DNA of 64,000 nucleotides from Roseovarius sp. (GTDB lineage: Bacteria; Pseudomonadota; Alphaproteobacteria; Rhodobacterales; Rhodobacteraceae), in the NCBI RefSeq assembly GCF_027019125.1, contig NZ_JALUXE010000027.1, positions 62,001 through 126,000 on the forward strand, given 5' to 3'. This document shows, one piece after another, positions 36,161-44,810 of the stretch. Position numbers and translations under genes: made by a program. The notes beneath the pieces are model-generated. The model was not told where the DNA came from and searched no databases. It was given only the letters and a program-made list of their open reading frames with translations. How positions within the stretch are numbered: the first letter of the stretch is position 1; each line of letters begins with the position of its first letter.

Positions 36161-38190
36161 CAGCGTGAATCCGCACCGCGTCGCGCCTTCCGCCATTGCA
36201 AGAAGAGAATCGGCGACCAGAGCAAAAGGCCGATTGCCATCGTGGTCAGTCCAGGCGCGATGAAGAGAAGCGAGGTCAACCCCACCGCCCATCGCTCCCA
36301 CCTGCGCATCGGGGCCAGAAGATAGCCGGAGAAGGCGGCACCCAGCCCGCCGATGCCCAGCATCGCGCCTGTGAGCGTGATGGTGAAGGCAGACCATGTG
36401 AACCCGTCCGTCACCAGCAGGAGGGACGGGGAATAGACAAAGACGAAGGGCACCAGCGCCTTGGCGATGCCGAGGCGAAAGGCGGTGTTCCCGGTGCGAA
36501 AGGGATTTGCCCCGGCGATGCCGGCTGCCGCATAGGCCGCAAGCGCCACTGGCGGCGTGATGTCGGCCAGAACGCCATAATAAAAGACGAAGAAATGCGC
36601 CACCAACGGCTCGACCTGCAACTGGGCAAGAGCAGGAGCTGCGACCGCGACAAGGATGATATAGGTCGCGGTCGTCGGAATACCTGCGCCCATGATGATG
36701 CAGGATACCGCAATCAGGCCGAGCGAGACAAAGAGCGCCCATTGTTGCAGGGCGAAATAACTCAGAAGCCACATTTCGCTGAGCATGCCACCCATGTCGG
36801 TCGCGGTCTGCACCACCACATAGCCCAGGCGAAAGCCCACCCCGGTCAGGGTGACAACGCCCACGACCACGCCCACCGTCGCAGCAGCGGCCCCCACTGC
36901 CAGCGTGTTGCGCGCACCGTCCGCCAAGGCCTGCCAGAGGTCGCCCAGAGTGAGACGATTCACCGGGTTGAGAAAACCGACGACGACACAAGCGATGATG
37001 CCGTAGACGGCGGCGAAATCGGGGGTCTTGCCGCTGAGGATGAGGTAGACGAGGATCACGAGCGGGATGATCGACAGCCAGTGCTGCCGCAAGACAAGCC
37101 CCGCGCGTGGCAGTTCATCCGCTCGGAGACCGCGCAGGCCCAGCTTGCGCGCCTCCAGATGCACCATGATGAAAATGCCGAAATAATGCAGCATGGCCGG
37201 GAAAAGCGCCGCCGCCAGAATGTCGCGCAGCGGGATTTCCAGATATTCCACCATGATGAAGGCCGCAGCACCCAAAATCGGCGGTGTGATCTGGCCGCCG
37301 GTCGAGGACGTTGCCTCGACCGCGCCGGCGAAATGCGGCGGATAACCGACCCGTTTCATCGCCGGGATGGTTAGCGCGCCGGTGGTCACGGTATTCGCGA
37401 TGGACGAGCCCGAGATGGTCCCCATGAAGGCTGAGGAAAAGATCGCGACCTTGGCCGGGCCGCCTGCGTAGCGGCCCGCGATGACCATGGCGAGGTCGAT
37501 GAAAAGCTGGCCAAGACCGATGCGGGTGGCCAATACGCCAAAGAGGATGAACAGAAACACATATTGCGCCATGACGCCGATGGCGATGCCGTAGATACCT
37601 TGGTTGGTCATGTAGAGATGATTGATCAGCCCGCCCCAACTGGCCCCGCCGTGCTTCAGGGCGCCGGGAGCGTAGGGGCCGAAAATGGCAAAAGCCACAA
37701 AAATGAGGGCAATGATCGGCAGCGTGGGACCGACCGAACGCCGCGTCGCTTCGAGTGTCAGCACAAAAAGCGCCGTGCCCATGAGGATGTCGAGTTCCGA
37801 AGGGTTGCCGACCCGGACCGAGAGTGCCGCAGGGGGCAGGAGCGGTAGATACATCGCGGCCGCCACCGCCATGATGGCAAAGACAAGGTCGAGAATAGGC
37901 ACACCGGAGAGCCGAAACCAAGCCGGCGCGGGCAGGGAGGTGCTGGTGCTGCGCCGCCATGAAAAGAGCAGGAAGACGAGGCCCAGAACAAAGGAGAGGT
38001 GAATTCCTCGATGCAGCAGTTCGCGCACGAGGCCAAAGCCCGAGGCGTAGAAATGATAGGCCGACATGGCGACAAGGCAGATCGAGACCAGCACGGCAAT
38101 ACTGCGCCCGGTCGGACGAAAGGCCAGTTCGGGATCGTATTTCCGCTCGATCTCGTGCAGCTCTTCGGCGGTCAGTTCGGGATCGGCCAT
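36160..38190 (-). CDS. TAXI-TRAP transporter fused permease (DctQM-type)
   Basis: 676 residues combining the small (about first 170 residues, four helices) and large (remaining ~12 helices) membrane subunits in one chain, typical of TAXI-type TRAP systems. Large-subunit signatures: FSSAFMGTISGSSIANTVTTGALTIPAMKRVGYPPHFAGAVEATSSTGGQITPPILGAAAFIMVEY and a related second copy GAGIPTTATYIILVAVAAPAL. It imports substrate delivered by the TAXI protein encoded 83 bases upstream. Confidence 0.95.
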   Translation of the reverse strand: MADPELTAEELHEIERKYDPELAFRPTGRSIAVLVSICLVAMSAYHFYASGFGLVRELLHRGIHLSFVLGLVFLLFSWRRSTSTSLPAPAWFRLSGVPILDLVFAIMAVAAAMYLPLLPPAALSVRVGNPSELDILMGTALFVLTLEATRRSVGPTLPIIALIFVAFAIFGPYAPGALKHGGASWGGLINHLYMTNQGIYGIAIGVMAQYVFLFILFGVLATRIGLGQLFIDLAMVIAGRYAGGPAKVAIFSSAFMGTISGSSIANTVTTGALTIPAMKRVGYPPHFAGAVEATSSTGGQITPPILGAAAFIMVEYLEIPLRDILAAALFPAMLHYFGIFIMVHLEARKLGLRGLRADELPRAGLVLRQHWLSIIPLVILVYLILSGKTPDFAAVYGIIACVVVGFLNPVNRLTLGDLWQALADGARNTLAVGAAAATVGVVVGVVTLTGVGFRLGYVVVQTATDMGGMLSEMWLLSYFALQQWALFVSLGLIAVSCIIMGAGIPTTATYIILVAVAAPALAQLQVEPLVAHFFVFYYGVLADITPPVALAAYAAAGIAGANPFRTGNTAFRLGIAKALVPFVFVYSPSLLLVTDGFTWSAFTITLTGAMLGIGGLGAAFSGYLLAPMRRWERWAVGLTSLLFIAPGLTTMAIGLLLWSPILFLQWRKARRGADSR

Positions 38191-38273
38191 GGGGTTGTCC
38201 TGCGTGGAAATGATAAAAGCAAAACCCGGCCACCGGGGTGCGGCGGCCGGGATCAGATGTCAGGTGGAGCCGG

Positions 38274-39287
38274 TCACTTGATCAGCCCGGCCTCTTTGTA
38301 AAAGCGTTCGGCCCCCTCGTGCAGCGGCACGCCCACGCCACTCAGCGCCGTCTCGAGCGTGATCGTGGCACCCTTGGCATGGCCGACATCCAGCAGCTTG
38401 CGGGAGTTTTCGTTCCAGAGCGCTTTGGTGATCTCGTAGATCAGCTCGGCGTCCTCATCGGCTGAGGTGAACCACTGTGCGCCCACCGACACGGTTTCTG
38501 TGGCGCCAACCCCTTCGTAGACGCCTTCGGGGATCGCGCTTTGCGAGAAAAAGTTGTACTTCTCGGTCAGCGTTGCTGCGCCGTCGCCCGAGATGGGCAC
38601 AAGCTTGATATCGGCGGCAGAGGCCAGTTCCACGAGGGAGCCTGCCGGATAGCCCGCGACAACAAAGAAGGCGTCGATCTTGCCATTGCGCAGCGCCTCT
38701 GAGGCGGCATCGCCCTTGAGCGCCTCGGCGGTCACGTCCTCAACAGAGAGGCCATTGGCCTCGAGGATGAGGCCTGCATCCACATAGGTGCCCGAGCCCG
38801 GCTCATCGAGCGAGACGCGCCTGCCCGCCAGATCCTTGACGCTTTCGATGCCGCTGTCGGCCAGAGCGACAAGGTGGATGTGTTCGTCAAAGAGTGCCGC
38901 GATGGTGCGCAATTTCTCGGCAGGGGGTTGGCCCGCCATCGTGCCTGTGCCGGTATAGGCCCAATAGGCCACGTCAGATTGCGCAAAGCCCGAGTTGCGC
39001 AGGCCCGACATAATTGCGTTGACGTTGTCGACCGATCCGCGAGACGACACGGCAGAAGCGATGAGGCCTGCGACGCCACAGCTTCCGCCCTCTTCGCACG
39101 GACGCGAGCCGGGCGGGTTGGAAATGGCGTTGGCGATCACCCCGCCCACCGGATAATAGGTATAGGCGGTGCCACCGGTCCCGATGGTAAAGAACTTGAG
39201 GTCCTGTGCGAGCGCGCCCGTGGCCATTCCGACCACCAGCGCCGCCCCGACGATGAGGCCGCGAGCACCCCTGACAAGCTGTTGCAT
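38274..39287 (-). CDS. TAXI-family TRAP solute-binding protein
   Basis: 337 residues with a signal peptide (MQQLVRGARGLIVGAALVVGMATGALA) and the TAXI-type core: FFTIGTGGTAYTYYPVGGVIANAIS near the N-terminus, GSVDNVNAIMSGLRNSGFAQSDVAYWAYTG and AGRRVSLDEPGSGTYVDAGLIL. An AGGGAGA ribosome site is placed correctly before the start. It binds substrate in the periplasm for the fused permease. Substrates of TAXI systems are often glutamate or other dicarboxylates; not resolved here. Confidence 0.95.
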   Translation of the reverse strand: MQQLVRGARGLIVGAALVVGMATGALAQDLKFFTIGTGGTAYTYYPVGGVIANAISNPPGSRPCEEGGSCGVAGLIASAVSSRGSVDNVNAIMSGLRNSGFAQSDVAYWAYTGTGTMAGQPPAEKLRTIAALFDEHIHLVALADSGIESVKDLAGRRVSLDEPGSGTYVDAGLILEANGLSVEDVTAEALKGDAASEALRNGKIDAFFVVAGYPAGSLVELASAADIKLVPISGDGAATLTEKYNFFSQSAIPEGVYEGVGATETVSVGAQWFTSADEDAELIYEITKALWNENSRKLLDVGHAKGATITLETALSGVGVPLHEGAERFYKEAGLIK

Positions 39288-39403
39288 CTGTTTCTCCCTG
39301 ATTAGGCAAGGGTGCAGTCTTTCGAATGCCCCGTTTTTTGTCCGGCATCCCTGTGGGATACCCCCGCAGAGGCTATGCAAACCGCTCTGTCATGGCAAGA
39401 CCG

Positions 39404-40207
39404 TTACCGGCAGAGATCAAGCGCCGCGATGGCGCGCAGCATCGGGCCGAGCACGGCGCGCAGCCGTGTGGCGCGGTCGGGAATATAGGCCCAAGGGGGT
39501 GTTTCCTGCATGTAGGTGGCTTGTGCCAGTTCCATCTGGATGGCGTGCAAGCCCTCTTGCGGGCGGCCATAGTGCCGGGTGGTCCAGCCGCCGCGAAACC
39601 GCCCGTTGGTGACGGTGCTATAGCCGCTTGCCGCGCGGCAATGGCGCTCTGTCAGGGCTGCGAGCGCCGGGGCGCAGGTAGTGCCGTCGTTTGTGCCGAT
39701 GTTGAAATCCGGCAGCCGCCCGTCAAAGAGAAACGGGATTTCCGAGCGGATCGAGTGGCAATCATAGAGGATGGCAAAGCCGTGGCGGGCGCGTACCCGA
39801 TCCAGTTCGGCGCTGAGTGCGGCGTGATAGGGGGCGTGATAGCGCGCAAGACGTTCTGTCGTGTCGGTCTCTGTCGGGGGTGTTGCCCAGAGAGGCACGC
39901 CGTCGAAATCCGTGAGAGGCACCAGCGTGGTGGTGTTTTGACCAGGATAGAGGCTAGCCCCCGAGGGATCGCGATTGGCGTCGATGACATAGCGATGAAA
40001 CCGGGCCGCAACCACGCTCGCCCCCGGCACAAGACCATCGTAGAGCCGGTCGATATGCCAGTCGGTATCGCTGAGCCCGCGCCCGGTGTCGTTGAGCCGT
40101 GCGGCAATTTCGGGCGGCAGGTCGGTGCCTGCGTGCGGCATGGCCAGCACAAGGGGGCTCTCGCCCGACTGGACCGAGACAACGCTGTCGGCGGCGGCAT
40201 CCTGCAC
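39404..40207 (-). CDS. hutG: N-formylglutamate deformylase (HutG-type amidohydrolase)
   Basis: Hydrolyses N-formyl-L-glutamate to glutamate and formate, the last step of one histidine breakdown route. 267 residues with LVLAMPHAGTDLPPEIAARL, DWHIDRLYD, RYVIDANRDPSGASLYPGQNTT, CHSIRSEIPFLFDGRLPDFNIGTNDG and ALMEINRxLYM-like QMELAQATYMQE. The start is GTG at 40207 with a GGAAAG site upstream. It faces away from hutF, whose product supplies its substrate. Confidence 0.93.
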   Translation of the reverse strand: MQDAAADSVVSVQSGESPLVLAMPHAGTDLPPEIAARLNDTGRGLSDTDWHIDRLYDGLVPGASVVAARFHRYVIDANRDPSGASLYPGQNTTTLVPLTDFDGVPLWATPPTETDTTERLARYHAPYHAALSAELDRVRARHGFAILYDCHSIRSEIPFLFDGRLPDFNIGTNDGTTCAPALAALTERHCRAASGYSTVTNGRFRGGWTTRHYGRPQEGLHAIQMELAQATYMQETPPWAYIPDRATRLRAVLGPMLRAIAALDLCR

Positions 40208-40243
40208 TTGCGTCTTTCCTTTCAAACCGGGGCGTGGCAATAA

Positions 40244-40257
40244 TATGCTTATACATA
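40244..40257. promoter_or_regulatory. Inverted repeat in the hutG/hutF divergent promoter region
   Basis: TATG-CTTATA-CATA lies midway between the divergent hutG and hutF starts, in a small AT-rich patch. HutC repressors bind palindromes of related ATGCTT...TATACA type. The match is partial and no hutC gene is in the window. Confidence 0.3.
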
Positions 40258-40283
40258 ATAATCGAGTCAAGGCGATGAGAGCG

Positions 40284-41651
40284 ATGCAAGGGACACTCTG
40301 GGCGCGGCAGGCACTCTTGCCGGGGGGATGGGCAAACGACGTGCGCGTGACGCTCGATGCGGCGGGGCGCATCGCCGCGGTGACGCCCGATACCGCCCCG
40401 CAGGGGCAGCAGGTCGACACGCTCTTGCCTGCGCCGGTCAACCTCCATTCCCACGCCTTTCAACGCGCCATGGCCGGGATGACCGAGGCGCGCGGCCCTG
40501 ATCCACGCGACACGTTCTGGACATGGCGGCGGCTGATGTTCCGGTTTCTCGACTATCTGACGCCGGACCACGCGCGCGCCATCGCCGCCATGGTGCAGAT
40601 GGAAATGCTCGAGGCCGGGTATGCCGCGGTTGCAGAGTTCCACTATTTGCATCACCAGCCCGACGGTACACCCTATGACGATCTCGCGGAAATGGCGCAG
40701 GGGCATTGCGCGGCGGCGGACGAAACCGGCATCGGTCTCACGCTCTTGCCGGTGCTCTATCGTTACGGCGGGCTTGACCGGCGCGCATTGGTGCCGGGGC
40801 AGCGGCGGTTTGGCAATGACCCGGATCGCTTTGCCGCGCTCTTTGATGCCTCTGCCAAGGTGATCGGAGCACTGCGCGCGGACAGCGCGATCGGGGTCGC
40901 GCCCCACTCCCTGCGCGCGGTGCAGCCCGAGGATCTGGCGTTTTGCGCGGATTTGGCAGGGAACCGGGTGATCCATATGCACCTGGCCGAGCAAGAGGAA
41001 GAGGTGATCGCGGTCGAGGCCGCGCTTGGCGCACGGCCCGTGACATGGCTCTTGGACAATGCGCCGGTGTCCGAGCGGTGGTGCCTGATCCATTGCACAC
41101 AGATGACCCAGCAGGAAACGACGGCACTGGCGCAGAGCGGGGCTGTTGCGGGCCTCTGCCCGATCACCGAGGCCAGCCTGGGCGACGGGATTTTTGACGG
41201 GGCGCAGTATCTCGCGCAAGGCGGACGTTTCGGCGTGGGCAGTGATTCAAACATCCGCATTTCCCTGGTCCAGGAATTGCGCGGGTTTGAATATTCGCAA
41301 CGCTTGCGGGACCGCGGGCGCGCCGTTCTGGCCTCGCCCACACGCTCGACGGGCCGGGTTCTCTGGGACGGGGCCGTAATCGGCGGCGCGCAGGCAGCAG
41401 GGCGTGCGAGCGGGGCGATTGCGCCGGGTTTATGGGCCGATCTGGTGGCCCTCGATGGCCAGCAGCCAGATCTGGCGGGGCGCATGGGCGACATGACCTT
41501 GGATACGTTGATCTTCGCCGGAGATCATCGCGCCATCTGCGATGTCTGGTCAGCGGGGCGGCATGTGGTCCGGGAGGGGGCGCATGTCAACCGTGCGGCG
41601 ATTGTCGCGCGATTTGCAGCGGTTCAGCGGCAGTTGCTGGCGCTGATGTAG
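40284..41651 (+). CDS. hutF: Formimidoylglutamate deiminase
   Basis: Converts N-formimidoyl-L-glutamate to N-formyl-L-glutamate with release of ammonia. 455 residues of the amidohydrolase family: LPAPVNLHSHAFQRAMAGM (metal-binding HxH), EFHYLHHQPDGTPYDD, GVAPHSLRAV, MHLAEQEEEV, HCTQMTQQET and GVGSDSNIRISLVQELR. The start MQGTLWARQALLPGG fits homologues; an ATG 9 bases upstream is also possible. Together with divergent hutG it forms the two-step route from formimidoylglutamate to glutamate; hutH, hutU and hutI are not in the window. Confidence 0.95.
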   Translation: MQGTLWARQALLPGGWANDVRVTLDAAGRIAAVTPDTAPQGQQVDTLLPAPVNLHSHAFQRAMAGMTEARGPDPRDTFWTWRRLMFRFLDYLTPDHARAIAAMVQMEMLEAGYAAVAEFHYLHHQPDGTPYDDLAEMAQGHCAAADETGIGLTLLPVLYRYGGLDRRALVPGQRRFGNDPDRFAALFDASAKVIGALRADSAIGVAPHSLRAVQPEDLAFCADLAGNRVIHMHLAEQEEEVIAVEAALGARPVTWLLDNAPVSERWCLIHCTQMTQQETTALAQSGAVAGLCPITEASLGDGIFDGAQYLAQGGRFGVGSDSNIRISLVQELRGFEYSQRLRDRGRAVLASPTRSTGRVLWDGAVIGGAQAAGRASGAIAPGLWADLVALDGQQPDLAGRMGDMTLDTLIFAGDHRAICDVWSAGRHVVREGAHVNRAAIVARFAAVQRQLLALM

Positions 41652-41767
41652 GCAATCAACCCGACTGGCGCGCAGGATACGGTGTCTTGACATCGCACTC
41701 TTGCGATTGCCCGCCTTGGCCCCGGCGTGCTAGCGTGCCGGAAATAAAGGCAGGCAGCCCCCGGGAC

Positions 41768-42805
41768 ATGAAAAAGACGGCACTGACCAGATATCAGCGG
41801 CTTGAGGCGGCAGGCCTTTGGCGGGCCAATCCGGACGCGCAGCGGGTGGATGTAATCGTCTCGGTTGGCGAGGCTACGCTGACCATCACCGATATGCGCG
41901 AGCGGGTGCAGGCCCATTGGTCGATCGCTGCGGTGGCGCGGGCCAATCCGGGGCAGTACCCCGCCATATATCACCCCGATGGCGATCCCGGCGAGACGCT
42001 GGAACTGGCAGAGGACGAGGCCGAGATGATCGCGGCCATCGAGACGCTGCGCGGCGCTGTCGCGCGGCAACGGCCCAAACCGGGACGGCTGAGGTTGGTT
42101 GGCATGCTGGCGAGTGTGGCGGCGGTCGCGGCACTGGTGCTCTTTTGGCTGCCGGGGGCGGCGCGGAAACACGCGCTGGAGGTGGTTCCCATGGTCAAGC
42201 GCGCCGAGATCGGTGGCGCGCTGCTGGGGCATCTGCAACGGGTGACAGGGCCGGTCTGCGACGGGCCGGGCGGTGCCACGGCTCTCGCGCAATTGGCGCG
42301 TCGCCTGCCGTTGCGTTCGGGCGGCACGCCAAGGTTTCTGGTGGTGCGCGGTGGTATCGAAGGGGCCTTGCGTCTGCCCGGTGGGGCCGTGTTGATCAAT
42401 ACCGATCTGGTCGAGGATCACGACGAGCCCGATGTCGTGGCAGGGCATATCATCGCGGCCTATCTGCGCGCAGAGGCGCATGACCCTCTGTCCAAGCTCC
42501 TGGAAGAGGGCGGGTTGTCGGCGACGCTGCGACTATTGGCAACCGGGCTCTTGCCCGATGACGTGTTGCGCGCGCATGCCGAGAGCCTGATGCGCGATCC
42601 GCCCGAGGCAGTGGCGCCCGAGACAATGTTGGCGGGGTTCGCCCACTGGCAGGTGCGCGCGCGGCCCTATGCCTATGCCGTCGATATCACCGGCGAAACC
42701 ACTGTGGCATTGATCGAGGCCGATCCCTATGCCGACAAAGCCCCGCCGCCGCCCTTGCTGAGCGATGCCGACTGGCTGCGCCTCCAAGAGATTTGCGGCG
42801 GCTGA
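41768..42805 (+). CDS. Membrane protein resembling a degenerate M48 metallopeptidase
   Basis: 345 residues. The N-terminus (about 1-105) is soluble; a single membrane helix follows (LRLVGMLASVAAVAALVLFWLPG). The C-terminal region follows the order of M48 peptidases: PRFLVVRGGIEGALRLPGGAVLINTDLVEDHDEPDVVAGHIIAAYLRAEAHD. Where an active enzyme has HExxH, this has GHIIAAY, so the zinc site and catalytic Glu are missing. Function is unknown; it could be a regulatory or chaperone-like relative. Convergent with uraD. Confidence 0.75.
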   Translation: MKKTALTRYQRLEAAGLWRANPDAQRVDVIVSVGEATLTITDMRERVQAHWSIAAVARANPGQYPAIYHPDGDPGETLELAEDEAEMIAAIETLRGAVARQRPKPGRLRLVGMLASVAAVAALVLFWLPGAARKHALEVVPMVKRAEIGGALLGHLQRVTGPVCDGPGGATALAQLARRLPLRSGGTPRFLVVRGGIEGALRLPGGAVLINTDLVEDHDEPDVVAGHIIAAYLRAEAHDPLSKLLEEGGLSATLRLLATGLLPDDVLRAHAESLMRDPPEAVAPETMLAGFAHWQVRARPYAYAVDITGETTVALIEADPYADKAPPPPLLSDADWLRLQEICGG

Positions 42806-42823
42806 TCCACAAGGTCACAATGA

Positions 42824-42847
42824 ATGCTGTCCGGCTCAGGACAGCAT
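42824..42847. terminator. Hairpin between convergent genes (possible bidirectional terminator)
   Basis: A perfect 9-bp stem ATGCTGTCC / GGACAGCAT with a 6-base loop lies between the ends of the M48-like gene and uraD, running into the last uraD codons. No long T-run follows on either strand. Confidence 0.4.
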
Positions 42848-43348
42848 GTCTTGCAGGCGCAACAGCGCGATACGCTCGACCTGTCGGCAGGCTTCATCCA
42901 GTTCCGTCAAGGTGTGGTTGTTCAGGCGGCGGGTGAACGCTGCCTTGATCCCCGCCTTGTCGTGATCCCGCACCGCGATGATAAAGGGAAAGCCATGGCG
43001 CGCGGTATAGGCGGCGTTGAGGCGCTCGAACGCCGCGCGCTCGGCATCGGTCAGCGCGTCAAGCCCGGCGCTTGCCTGCTCATGGGTCGAGTCGAGCGTC
43101 AGCCGCCGCGCCTGTGCCAGTTTGCCCGCAAGGTCGGGATGGGCGCGCAGCACCGTCAACCGCTCTGCATCTGACGCAGCGCGAAAGACACGGCAGAAGG
43201 CATCATGCAGGCCGGTGGCGCTGTCATGGGCGGGGGCTATGCCGAGATCGAAGGCGCGCTCTGCCACCCATGGTGAATGTTCGAACACCCCACCAAAGCG
43301 GGCGACGAACGGGTCACGATCCATTTGCGAGGGGCGGTCTTGGGCCAC
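42836..43348 (-). CDS. uraD: OHCU decarboxylase
   Basis: 2-oxo-4-hydroxy-4-carboxy-5-ureidoimidazoline decarboxylase, which makes S-allantoin in urate breakdown. 170 residues with FVARFGGVFEHSPWVAERAF (catalytic His in FEHSPW), VLRAHPDLAGKLA and NAAYTARHGFPFIIAVRDHDK. The start chosen is GTG at 43348, preceded by AAGGAAC; ATG at 43324 (MDRDPF) is the alternative. It is divergent from uraH, the preceding pathway step, sharing a 107-base promoter region. Confidence 0.93.
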   Translation of the reverse strand: MAQDRPSQMDRDPFVARFGGVFEHSPWVAERAFDLGIAPAHDSATGLHDAFCRVFRAASDAERLTVLRAHPDLAGKLAQARRLTLDSTHEQASAGLDALTDAERAAFERLNAAYTARHGFPFIIAVRDHDKAGIKAAFTRRLNNHTLTELDEACRQVERIALLRLQDMLS

Positions 43349-43455
43349 GGGCCGTTCCTTGGTCAATGGGGTTGTTGCATTTCTGGGGTTGATCTTGGTG
43401 CAGTTCCGTAAGGAGATACAGAAAACACCCGTCATGTCACGCAAGGAGCCCCGAA

Positions 43456-43800
43456 ATGTCAGGCTATTTGACCACGCATGTGCTGGATACCGCGCGCGGC
43501 TGTCCGGCGGCGGGGCTTTTGATCCGCCTGAGCCGGATTACGGAGACAGGACCCCTGTCGTTGCGTGAGATGCGTACCAATGCGGACGGGCGCACCGATG
43601 GCCCAATTCTGCCCGAGGCAGAGTTTGCACCTGGCCACTACGAGTTGTTGTTCTACGCGGGCGATTACCTGCGCGGGGCGGGACAAGAGGCCGGCTTTCT
43701 CGACCTCATTCCGATCCGCTTCACCCTGGCGGAGAGAATGCATTACCACGTGCCGCTCTTGCTTTCGCCATATGGCTACACAACCTATCGCGGCAGCTGA
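43456..43800 (+). CDS. uraH: 5-hydroxyisourate hydrolase (transthyretin-like)
   Basis: Hydrolyses 5-hydroxyisourate to OHCU. 114 residues, single-domain transthyretin-related protein. Active-site elements: LTTHVLDTARGCPA at the N-terminus (His), the Arg region following, and the C-terminal YHVPLLLSPYGYTTYRGS ending in the diagnostic YRGS. AAGGAG lies upstream of the ATG. Acts just before UraD. Confidence 0.97.
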   Translation: MSGYLTTHVLDTARGCPAAGLLIRLSRITETGPLSLREMRTNADGRTDGPILPEAEFAPGHYELLFYAGDYLRGAGQEAGFLDLIPIRFTLAERMHYHVPLLLSPYGYTTYRGS

Positions 43801-43853
43801 GGGGCTGCATTGGGCCTTGCCCTTGGCGTGACAGGGGCCTAACACCGATACCC

Positions 43854-44666
43854 ATGAAAATACTCTTTCTTGGCGATGTGATGGGGCGCGCAGGGCGTGC
43901 GGCGGTGGCGGAACGGCTTCCCAAACTGCGTGAGGCGTGGAAGCTCGATTTTGTCGTGGTCAATGGCGAAAATGCCTCGGGTGGGATGGGTCTTACGGCG
44001 GCGCATGCCAAGGGCCTGTTCGAGGCGGGGGCGGATTGCGTGACCTTGGGCGATCATGCCTTTGACCAGAAGGATATGATGCAGGCGGTCGAACGTGAAA
44101 GCCGCCTGATCCGCCCGCTCAACTATGCCAAGGCCGCGCCGGGGCGCGGGAACCGGGTGTTTACCGACCGGCGCGGGCGCAAGGTTCTTGTGGCGCAGGT
44201 GTTGGGCAATGTGTTCATGCGTCGCGCCTATGATGATCCGTTTTCGGCGATTGATGCGGTGTTGCGTGTGCATCCCTTGGGTGGCGCGGTGCAGGCAACG
44301 GTGGTCGATGTGCATTGCGAGGCGACGTCAGAGAAAATGGCGATGGGGCATTTCTGTGACGGGCGCGCGAGCCTTGTGGTGGGCACCCACACCCATATAC
44401 CCACGGCGGATGCCCAGATTTTGCCCGGTGGCACGGCGTTCCAGGGGGATGCCGGCATGTGTGGCGATTACCTCAGTGTGATCGGCATGGACAAGGCCGA
44501 GCCGATGCGCCGCTTCGTCACCGGCATGACCAAGGATCGGTTTACCCCTGCCATAGGCGCGGTTACGGTTTCGGGTGTCTATATCGAGACCGACGATGCC
44601 ACGGGTCGCGCCACGCGGATCGAAATGGTGCGTCAGGGCGGGCGGCTGGAACAGTCAGGGCCCTGA
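43854..44666 (+). CDS. YmdB-type metallophosphoesterase (TIGR00282 family)
   Basis: 270 residues with the metal-binding series of this family: LFLGDVMGRAG, VVNGENASGGMG, LGDHAFDQKDM, VDVHCEATSEKMAMG and VGTHTHIPTADAQILPGGTAFQGDAGMCGDY. Bacillus YmdB hydrolyses 2',3'-cAMP and affects RNA turnover. Here it is a single gene between uraH and an SLC13 permease. Confidence 0.95.
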   Translation: MKILFLGDVMGRAGRAAVAERLPKLREAWKLDFVVVNGENASGGMGLTAAHAKGLFEAGADCVTLGDHAFDQKDMMQAVERESRLIRPLNYAKAAPGRGNRVFTDRRGRKVLVAQVLGNVFMRRAYDDPFSAIDAVLRVHPLGGAVQATVVDVHCEATSEKMAMGHFCDGRASLVVGTHTHIPTADAQILPGGTAFQGDAGMCGDYLSVIGMDKAEPMRRFVTGMTKDRFTPAIGAVTVSGVYIETDDATGRATRIEMVRQGGRLEQSGP

Positions 44667-44810
44667 GGCACCTAAAGGTGGCACAAACCCCGCGACAGCC
44701 GGTTGGCGCGGCGCATCCTTTCCCTTCTTTGCGGGAGTGGGGCACATGGTGCTTGCTGCTCCTTGACGGATCGGGGAAACTGGCGCGGGGCCATGAAAGG
44801 GTGTGCTTAC

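Noticed and set aside
40236-40250. Possible sigma-54 promoter before hutF (TGGCAATAATATGC)
   Set aside because: The spacing between GG and GC is one base short of the -24/-12 rule and other consensus bases are missing.
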